Source: a virus. Taken from it: DNA of 29,980 nt. A program made the position numbers and the translations under genes. The stretch is from the IMG/VR virus record IMGVR_UViG_3300017748_000070, positions 1-29,980 of that record, one strand, 5' to 3'. Each line of letters begins with the position of its first letter. The first letter of the stretch is position 1. Shown here piece by piece: positions 24,378 through 29,980 of this stretch. The notes beneath the pieces are model-generated. The model had not been told where the DNA came from, ran no database searches, and saw only the letters and a program-made list of their open reading frames with translations.

Positions 24378-26525
24378 CTATTGGTTGTTGGTGGTTCTAA
24401 TGTTAGGTATGTCCACCTGTTGGGGTTTAGCTGCTTCTTTCTTCGCGGCAGTCTGCATAGCAGTAGCAGCTATGCGAGTTGCAGCATTAGTTTGAGATTG
24501 ATTTGTTCTAGTCTGATTAGTAAGCGAGGCAAGTTCCCTACGTAGCATTAACTCTTGCTCTTTCATACCAATCTTAGCTTGTAGCTCTTGCATACGGATT
24601 TGCGGTGCGACGCCTGCTGTGTCTTGGGCTTTAGCCATATTGACTGCAGCTTCTGATTGTAGCTTCTGAACTTCTGCTTGCATCTTAGCCAACTCTAGCT
24701 GTACTTGCTGCATTTGAATCTCTTGCTGCATAGCCGCTGCTTGCATCTGTTCTTCTGACTGCTCTACACCTGTCATCATGCGTATACGTTTAGCAAGTTC
24801 GCCTTTACGAGCTAGATGCGAATACTCGATGATTGCGTCATCAGGAATACTAACACCGACTTGTCGTAGATTAAGAGCTTCAGCGAACTGAACTTCATCA
24901 AAGCTATCGCGGGCTGGAGCAGTAGCTACAACAACATCGTACTCGCCTATAGTTAAGTTGTTAATGATTTCACCCTCTGGAGTCATCTGATTAACAACCA
25001 TTTCTTCGCGTGGCTTCAGGGGGTCATCTTCGTTAGTAACCTGAATAACGCGCTGTTCTGTGTAGAATCCTTGAATAAGATCAAGGATACGTTCTGCTAG
25101 ATATTGACGCGACTTACGTAGGTTATCTAGTGGCACTTGGATCATAACTGCGCCACGGTTTTGCTTAGCCTGAATAGCTACGCCTGATACTTCGGCACTA
25201 TCTGTGCCTAGCATTGAGTCATTGATACCTGAGATGCTTTGGATATTCGCTTGTGCTTTTTGGGCGATGCGATCCAAACCAGTTGGGATACTATTAGGGT
25301 TGATCTTAGTTGGGGGTGTAGAACCTCTGTTGTATTCAAGAACAAGGCCTGTCTCTGCGCCATGCTCCTCGAGGTCATCTGCCGTCATACCAACCAGTGA
25401 GCCTGACTCTACCATCCAGCCACTGTTAGCTGTGGTGTTAACAATGTGTAACTCTTGCGAAGCAATTTTATTTAGCTGCTCTTGCGGTGATAGAAGGTTG
25501 CGAACCATACCAAAAGGTTTACCGCGTCTAAAGTAGGCGAAAAACGGTATAATTGTAAAGTCTCGATATGGAGACCAATCATCGTGCAGCACAACGTGGT
25601 CACATGTTACTGTCCAACGTACCTTCTTTATCATCTTACTAATAAGGTTTAAGCCGTACTGCTTAGCAAATTTTTTCTTTTTCTGATCTGACCAAGTAGT
25701 TGGGGAATGTCTTTGGTCACCTGTATTAGGGTCAACGAAGAAGTCACAACGTGATAGTTTCTTATGTTGACGCTCAATCACTCGAAGTGAACGTACGTTG
25801 CGGTACTCATCGTCTCCCGGAACATCCGCCCCGAAGTAATCGTCACTTGGATCAAGGTCACCGAATCGTGTCTCTTCGTACTCAATAGAGTCTCGTCCGA
25901 AACTACTGCCGTTCTCAGCGATGAAACGCAAGTCTTCAGCTTTCTTCTTACCGTATAACTCTTCGATCTCATCGAGGGTCATCCACTTGGTTTCAAAGAC
26001 CTCGTTCCAGTTTTTAGGGTCTGCATCTTTGGCATCTGGATCGATGAGGATGTCTAGTGGGTCTTTGGCAGTGATTCGTATCTCACCTTCGACATGGTCT
26101 GAAAAGTCCATACGTGCATCAAAGTAACCACGACCGTCCATAATAAGACCGTCGCTAAATACTTGCTGCTCAACCCAATCCAGCTTGTTACTGTCTGCAA
26201 TCTGCATATATAACTTAGTAAGGGTATGCGCTACTTCTTCGTCGCCACCTCTGCGTGGTTTGAACTTAATGTCCGCTCTTCGTGATGACTGCTCACCGAG
26301 TACAGTATTAATAGTAGGTAGTACTGTATTAATAGTAAGTGCTGGACGGCCTTCTGCTTCTAACGACATTTTGTCGTATTCGTCCCACTGATCACCTGAA
26401 TAATAGGCGTCACATTTTTTAGCCATATCGATGTAGTCAAGATGGCCGTTGTCTCGGGCTCGTTCATAACGGTCCCACTGCGCTCGTGCTATTTCTTGCT
26501 GTTTGGCAGAACTTAGCTTCTTCAT
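24378..26525 (-). CDS. Portal protein, P22-like
   Basis: The 715-aa length is close to the 725 aa of P22 gp1. MDMAKKCDAYYSGDQWDEYD-type N-terminal helices, RPALTINTVLPTINTVLGEQ, KDPLDILIDPDAKDADPKNW and WMTLDEIEELYG are family hallmarks. GINDSMLGTDSAEVSGVAIQ near residue 440 is the usual stem/wing segment of this portal type. The C-terminal 110 residues are a Gln/Ala-rich helix (QQEIQMQQVQLELAKMQAEV) that fits a P22-like barrel. The dodecameric ring is the DNA entry gate and adaptor platform. The ATG follows the terminase stop by three bases. Confidence 0.92.
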   Translation of the reverse strand: MKKLSSAKQQEIARAQWDRYERARDNGHLDYIDMAKKCDAYYSGDQWDEYDKMSLEAEGRPALTINTVLPTINTVLGEQSSRRADIKFKPRRGGDEEVAHTLTKLYMQIADSNKLDWVEQQVFSDGLIMDGRGYFDARMDFSDHVEGEIRITAKDPLDILIDPDAKDADPKNWNEVFETKWMTLDEIEELYGKKKAEDLRFIAENGSSFGRDSIEYEETRFGDLDPSDDYFGADVPGDDEYRNVRSLRVIERQHKKLSRCDFFVDPNTGDQRHSPTTWSDQKKKKFAKQYGLNLISKMIKKVRWTVTCDHVVLHDDWSPYRDFTIIPFFAYFRRGKPFGMVRNLLSPQEQLNKIASQELHIVNTTANSGWMVESGSLVGMTADDLEEHGAETGLVLEYNRGSTPPTKINPNSIPTGLDRIAQKAQANIQSISGINDSMLGTDSAEVSGVAIQAKQNRGAVMIQVPLDNLRKSRQYLAERILDLIQGFYTEQRVIQVTNEDDPLKPREEMVVNQMTPEGEIINNLTIGEYDVVVATAPARDSFDEVQFAEALNLRQVGVSIPDDAIIEYSHLARKGELAKRIRMMTGVEQSEEQMQAAAMQQEIQMQQVQLELAKMQAEVQKLQSEAAVNMAKAQDTAGVAPQIRMQELQAKIGMKEQELMLRRELASLTNQTRTNQSQTNAATRIAATAMQTAAKKEAAKPQQVDIPNIRTTNNQ

Positions 26526-26528
26526 ATT

Positions 26529-28178
26529 TTATGCACTCATTGGTGATTTATCACGTTTTGTATTAAACATCGTTGGTAACTTATCTCTCCACGACGGTAT
26601 ATGCTGTACTGGCGCCTCATACGTGGCAAACTCGGTCATCATAAGGCCTAGCCAAGCTAAGGCATCCACCTGATCATCGTGTATCCCATTAGGGAAGCGC
26701 AGTAACTCAGCCACTAATGGGCCAGTAAACTGTGCGTCGCTAGGCATGAACACCATACCTTGTTGCATTCTACCTTGTATTGCACGGGCTCTAGCCTCTT
26801 TATCCCTACGACCCGTTTTTAGGTCCTTAAAATAGGCTTCGTGTAACCCTCGTTCGCGGACACGTTTCTCCAAGAATGGGCCTAATGCCATCTCAATATG
26901 ACCTTTCTCAATGCCAATTATAGATGGCCGCCATTCTTCGTAAAGGTCAAGTATCCGTTCTACGATTTCAAATCCGTCAAACTTACCTCTGACAACATCA
27001 ACAACGAACATATTATCTTCGGCATCTACTCCTATAACCATACCTACTGTATAGTCATTGCGATCACGTTTACCAATTGCCAAATCCCACGCGCAATAGT
27101 AACGCATCTCGTCTAGATCCGCCTCTTCATAGTTGAAGTATTGGATCATGTCCCTTGTAAAATAATCACCGTCATCAGCCACTGGGTTCTGCTGATATAG
27201 AGCTGACCAATCTCTGGGGCCAACTGCTTTCTCAATTCTAGACAAGGCTACTTCATCGTAGCGCTCTCTATGTAACGGCTCGCCTGCTTTTCGAAACTCT
27301 TCATCAACTTCAGCTCTTGCTGGATAGTTGACAACTTCCCACTGTTCGCCGTTATTGTCAGCGGCCTTTAAGAGCCGCCCCGCCAGATCATCATCATGCC
27401 AACGAGTAAGGATAACAAGTACGCCACCTCCCGGAGCAAGTCGGGTATAAGCGGTAGATGTGTACCAATCCCAAGAGGAATCTCTAGCATTTTGTGACTC
27501 TGCCTCGTCTCTGTTCTTTACTGGATCATCAATGACCAGTACGTGTGCACCTTTACCTGTTATACCACCGCCGACACCAGCAGCAACAAAGCCACCGCCA
27601 TCAGAAGTAAGCCAAGCTTCCGCTGATTGGCTGTCTGGGTCAAGTCTAGTTGTGAACGCAGTTTTGTAAGTTGGTTCACGCAAGAGTTGACGGACTTTAC
27701 GACTGAATCCCATAGCGAGCGAACCAGAGTACGAACAGCTAATAAACTCGTGTTGAGGGTGGCGACCAAGATGCCAAGCTGGGAAAGCAACTGAAGCAAG
27801 CGTGCTTTTACCGTGTCTAGGCGGCATAAAGAGCATAAGTCTTGGAGACTTTTTCTCAGCGACATCTTTAGAGAATTTTTCAAGACGGTTACAAATGTCT
27901 TTATGGACCCAGCCTGCTTGGTAGTCTGGGTTGAATCGCTCAACGAAAGGGAGTAATCTTTTCCTTGTGAGGAACCTGAGCGCGAGTTCTGCTTTTGCTT
28001 TTTCTTCAACTGAAACCTCCTCTGCCGTAATGACAGGTTGTTCAACATCGCTTGGTGTCGGTAGTGCTTCTGCATAGTCTGCCTTACAATAAACGCAGAC
28101 GTTGTCATCTCCCGAGTAAAGCGTAATCGGGTGCAACTTCTTACAACGGATGCACGTTTTCTTTTCTACCACTGTCAC
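26529..28178 (-). CDS. terL: Terminase large subunit (ATPase and nuclease) with N-terminal zinc ribbon
   Basis: The 549-aa product has a Walker A-like MPPRHGKST at residues 118-125, Walker B VLVIDD at 213-218 followed by DP, and a motif-III-like ILTRWHDDDLAGR near 256. The RNase-H-like nuclease region starts with CAWDLAIGKRDRND (Asp 365), continues through SIIGIEKGHIEMAL, and ends with IHDDQVDALAW. It drives DNA packaging through the portal and cuts the concatemer. The first 35 residues contain C9-x2-C12 and C28-x2-C31, a zinc ribbon that most terminases lack. It starts with GTG inside the small-subunit stop (GTGA), so translation is coupled. Confidence 0.94.
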   Translation of the reverse strand: MTVVEKKTCIRCKKLHPITLYSGDDNVCVYCKADYAEALPTPSDVEQPVITAEEVSVEEKAKAELALRFLTRKRLLPFVERFNPDYQAGWVHKDICNRLEKFSKDVAEKKSPRLMLFMPPRHGKSTLASVAFPAWHLGRHPQHEFISCSYSGSLAMGFSRKVRQLLREPTYKTAFTTRLDPDSQSAEAWLTSDGGGFVAAGVGGGITGKGAHVLVIDDPVKNRDEAESQNARDSSWDWYTSTAYTRLAPGGGVLVILTRWHDDDLAGRLLKAADNNGEQWEVVNYPARAEVDEEFRKAGEPLHRERYDEVALSRIEKAVGPRDWSALYQQNPVADDGDYFTRDMIQYFNYEEADLDEMRYYCAWDLAIGKRDRNDYTVGMVIGVDAEDNMFVVDVVRGKFDGFEIVERILDLYEEWRPSIIGIEKGHIEMALGPFLEKRVRERGLHEAYFKDLKTGRRDKEARARAIQGRMQQGMVFMPSDAQFTGPLVAELLRFPNGIHDDQVDALAWLGLMMTEFATYEAPVQHIPSWRDKLPTMFNTKRDKSPMSA

Positions 28179-28714
28179 CCCTCGGGTTCTAAGTAAGTAG
28201 TGTTTTTACCTGCTATTTCTAGCAATTCTTCGTCGGAAAGCCGCTCTAGCTGCTTAGCTGTAGTGTTTAAATTAACATTAACCTGCACAGCGCTTTCTGG
28301 AGCGTTCAAACCATGTAATTTAACAAGAGAATCTACCGTGTTTTTCATTTCAGTAGCTGTAGCAGAAGCATTATAGGCTTCCATATACATAGAATGCGCG
28401 TTTGTGCGTTCGAATTTCACCTCTTCGCGCATCTGTTCTCTAAAATACTGTATAGCTGTTTGGACATCTGGCTTTTTTGAGGCTTCAAGCGCTGTACTGT
28501 AGCTTGCATACCCCGCACCACGTCCCGCTGCTGCTATAGTCATACCACTAGTAATCAACAACACTAGCTTTTCTTGCTGTACTGTCAACGCATTAAGCGA
28601 AAGTCCCATGTAAGGTACATGAGACTGGAATTCTGTTCTAGCTGATACTTCGCTAGTGGACGATTCGGAGACCGCCTCTTCGTTTGTCGCTGAGTTCACT
28701 GCCAAGTTCGTCAT
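28175..28714 (-). CDS. terS: Terminase small subunit
   Basis: A protein of about 179 aa from ATG 28714; the frame extends to a TTG at 28726 with no ribosome site. LTVQQEKLVLLITSGMTIAA and GRGAGYASYSTALEASKKPD form a helix-turn-helix typical of terminase small subunits. EEVKFERTNAHSMYMEAYNA and VDSLVKLHGLNAPE are the oligomerisation helices seen in this class. The C-terminus LERLSDEELLEIAG may bind the large subunit. The protein recognises the packaging site on phage DNA. The start lies inside the end of the preceding gene (62-base overlap) and the stop overlaps terL. Confidence 0.85.
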   Translation of the reverse strand: MTNLAVNSATNEEAVSESSTSEVSARTEFQSHVPYMGLSLNALTVQQEKLVLLITSGMTIAAAGRGAGYASYSTALEASKKPDVQTAIQYFREQMREEVKFERTNAHSMYMEAYNASATATEMKNTVDSLVKLHGLNAPESAVQVNVNLNTTAKQLERLSDEELLEIAGKNTTYLEPEG

Positions 28715-28928
28715 CCAAAAACACAAAAATGGGTGCGTCTTCGCCTAACTCATCGAATCCGCAGCTAACTAAGAAAGGATATAGCGCATCATCGCCATAT
28801 CCCGCGTCAAAAAGTATTTGTTCAGCTTTATTGGCGTCATATACTAATACTTCTTTGGACCCTACACATAAAGCAGTGCCAATTACAGCTTTATCGAGCC
28901 CTTCTATTGCAACCATAGATACTTCCAT
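28653..28928 (-). CDS. Small conserved-looking protein upstream of terminase, unknown function (91 aa)
   Basis: This small acidic protein contains AIEGLDKAVIGTALCVGSKE, ANKAEQILFDAGYGDDALY and LVSCGFDELGEDAPIFVFLD, ending with a basic tail. No recognised motif. The ATG at 28928 has only a weak ribosome site; the ATG four codons later follows GGAAG and may be the true start. It overlaps the small terminase subunit by 62 bases in another frame. Phages often carry one such ORF ahead of terS. Confidence 0.65.
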   Translation of the reverse strand: MEVSMVAIEGLDKAVIGTALCVGSKEVLVYDANKAEQILFDAGYGDDALYPFLVSCGFDELGEDAPIFVFLDDELGSELSDKRRGGLRIVH

Positions 28929-28952
28929 AGTGAATCTTATCCCAACTTATAA

Positions 28953-29417
28953 TTAATCGCAAGAATGTTCGCTAATTGTCTTAATCCACCAATAAAACAT
29001 GTCGATTTGCAGACTGTGACGTAATATATTAACACGATAACAAACTAAATGGACGTTATGTGGTTCATATCCTTGATTTTGGTCTAATCTATCTATAGAA
29101 GCGTTGAACTCTTTCCTACCCGACCCGTCTCTGTGGTGAGTCATGGCTACACCTGACAACGCGCACTTGCCATTTTGCTTTTCCCACAGATCTATTAAGT
29201 GCTCGACAGTTATGTTGAAGTCCATTGTCTTACTGCGATTACTTTTAGAGCTTTGTAGTAGTTTGTTTAGGTACTCTTGATAAGAACTAGACCATTTTTT
29301 GCGGCGAGTCGCCTCTACACATTTTTTACATGCGCTGCGTAGAGCTCCTTCGGATATATTGAACTCTGATTCGGGGCGAATAACGTTGCATTCAACGCAC
29401 TTCTTCATTTCATCCAT
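28953..29417 (-). CDS. HNH endonuclease with N-terminal zinc ribbon
   Basis: A 154-aa protein. The N-terminus has MKKCVECNVIRPESEF and CKKCVEATRRKKW, a CxxC...CxxC zinc ribbon. The C-terminal half has GKCALSGVAMTHH, then NASIDRLDQNQGYEPHNVHL and VCYRVNILRHSL, the Asn-x-x-x-Asp-Arg and His-Asn elements of this HNH subgroup. Such proteins make nicks or breaks in DNA; next to terminase genes they may assist packaging, or they may be homing-type insertions. Position as the first leftward late gene next to terS favours a packaging helper. The ATG has no strong ribosome site; a second ATG three codons later is possible. Confidence 0.82.
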   Translation of the reverse strand: MDEMKKCVECNVIRPESEFNISEGALRSACKKCVEATRRKKWSSSYQEYLNKLLQSSKSNRSKTMDFNITVEHLIDLWEKQNGKCALSGVAMTHHRDGSGRKEFNASIDRLDQNQGYEPHNVHLVCYRVNILRHSLQIDMFYWWIKTISEHSCD

Positions 29418-29685
29418 CGGTCAACTATACACGTATAAATCGGTTTTGCTATTTTTTAGTAAAAAAATTTTAGGAAAAAAATTTGAAAATGTATTTATAA
29501 ATCGCTCACGCTCTATCTCCCTTCCTGTCTGGCGGTAGCCCCCAACCCCGGACTCCGGACTTGGAACCTTGTATCGAACTTGCTTCACGGAACCTTGTCC
29601 CTCAGTAACCCTTTTACTTTTAACTTCGCTCCTCACGTCGCTCGTCGTCAGTGTGTCTTATGAATTTATTATAGGACTTACTATT
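29418..29685. promoter_or_regulatory. Divergent control region between leftward late genes and rightward operon
   Basis: No convincing gene lies here; a 71-codon minus-strand frame (29421-29636) has no ribosome site. The left part is very AT-rich with two A-tracts (AAAAAAATTTT at 29461-29471 and AAAAAAATTT at 29475-29484) and a palindrome ATTTATAAAT at 29493-29502. The right part is GC-richer and has a tandem CCGGACT repeat at 29548-29561 and a GGAACCTTGT repeat at 29563-29572 and 29589-29598. A-tract DNA is usual near promoters. No clean -35/-10 pair was seen on either strand, so the exact start sites are unknown. Confidence 0.5.
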
Positions 29686-29850
29686 ATGTATCTTATCTTC
29701 TTATTATCTTTCTATGTATTACTGTTTGCTATCCCGGTTTACTTATTCGGCTTAACTAACTTCTTAATCTTCGCTGGCTGTCTTACTTGCATCGCTTCAT
29801 TCGCACAACTATGCCTACATCTAACACTTTATTATGGAGAAAAATCATGA
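29686..29850 (+). CDS. Small membrane protein (54 aa), first gene of rightward operon
   Basis: ATG 29686 follows TATAGGAC at a usable spacing. The frame extends upstream to 29569, but the internal ATG is better placed. The product is almost wholly hydrophobic: MYLIFLLSFYVLLFAIPVYL, then FGLTNFLIFAGCLTCIASFA, ending LYYGEKS. Two membrane segments are likely. Its TGA overlaps the next ATG (ATGA). Small membrane proteins at the start of early phage operons often act on the host membrane or exclude other phages, but nothing here shows that directly. Confidence 0.6.
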   Translation: MYLIFLLSFYVLLFAIPVYLFGLTNFLIFAGCLTCIASFAQLCLHLTLYYGEKS

Positions 29851-29980
29851 AACTATCTAAAACCTTAGCTTCTTATGCTCTATCAGCTATCAATGCTACT
29901 GAATCAGTCGCTTCTAAAGCTACTACTTATACTAAAACTAAACTTGAGGAACACTCTAAAACTCCCTCTCTTCAAGAACA
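29847..29980 (+). CDS. Start of a rightward gene, partial at the window edge
   Basis: ATG 29847 overlaps the preceding TGA and is preceded by TGGAGAAAAATC, a good ribosome site. The visible 44 residues read MKLSKTLASYALSAINATES and then VASKATTYTKTKLEEHSKTP, rich in Ser, Thr, Ala and Lys. The frame stays open to the edge, so C-terminal residues are missing. The sequence is too short to recognise a family. Coupled with the small membrane protein, it begins the other transcription unit of the phage. Confidence 0.6.
   Translation, partial: MKLSKTLASYALSAINATESVASKATTYTKTKLEEHSKTPSLQE

Noticed and set aside
27560-28108. Minus-strand frame of 182 codons inside terL
   Set aside because: It overlaps the ATPase domain of the terminase in another frame; the terminase motifs are unambiguous and the alternative product is low-complexity Ser/Leu/Gln.
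29421-29636. Minus-strand frame of 71 codons in the divergent region
   Set aside because: No ribosome site, spans AT-rich A-tracts and GC-rich repeats, and the product shows no gene-like composition; the stretch is better explained as regulatory DNA.
29569-29685. Upstream extension of the rightward small membrane protein
   Set aside because: The ATG at 29569 has no ribosome site and would place the coding start inside the repeat region; ATG 29686 has a better site and gives a compact membrane protein.

Overview
The window is the late (virion assembly, packaging, lysis, host attachment) half of a tailed-phage genome or an integrated relative. Almost all coding is on the minus strand, from about 29.4 kb down to position 1. 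The genes are packed with 1-4 nt start/stop overlaps (ATGA, GTGA, TAATG, TAGTG). I found no bacterial housekeeping genes, rRNA, tRNA or CRISPR array. A P22-type portal, an N4-gp56-like capsid protein, DUF6682-type head-tail adaptors and a T7-like series of internal virion (ejection) proteins point to a short-tailed podovirus. There is no tail-tube, sheath or classical tape-measure gene. The small lysine-rich proteins and the capsid/adaptor types recall marine podoviruses of Proteobacteria (for example the HMO-2011 type). That placement is from memory and is not proven here.

Layout in the direction of minus-strand transcription (right to left): HNH endonuclease, a small unknown protein, terminase small and large subunits (29.4-26.5 kb); portal (26.5-24.4); acidic scaffold (24.4-23.3); five tiny, mostly very basic proteins (23.3-22.3); two signal-peptide proteins and a membrane-anchored coiled coil (22.3-20.4); a 257-nt structured leader and the major capsid protein (20.4-19.0); a probable decoration protein bracketed by two near-identical hairpin terminators (19.0-18.4); a small acidic protein and two head-tail adaptors (18.4-16.5); a GNAT-like gp13-type protein (16.6-16.1); four internal-virion-like proteins, ending in a 1,886-aa giant with an HEFGH zinc-protease motif (16.1-6.95); a lysis cassette of 3-TM holin, coiled-coil/TM protein and M15 peptidase (6.9-5.9); a BppU-N-like protein; and a giant repetitive attachment or fibre protein that runs off the left edge (5.5-1). 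At the right edge a divergent control region (29,418-29,685) separates this operon from a rightward operon, of which only a small membrane protein and the start of a second gene are visible.

Inferred workflow: the terminase pumps DNA through the P22-like portal into a shell of capsid protein built on the acidic scaffold. Adaptors close the head. The internal proteins are ejected to cross the envelope. Holin and M15 peptidase release progeny. The left-end protein probably contacts the host surface. The least explained parts are the left-end giant (cohesin-like domain, two dockerin-like calcium loops, about ten repeat modules and a carbohydrate-binding-like domain), the metalloprotease in the ejection protein, the carbohydrate-binding-like insertion in an adaptor, and the exported and basic proteins embedded in the capsid operon.
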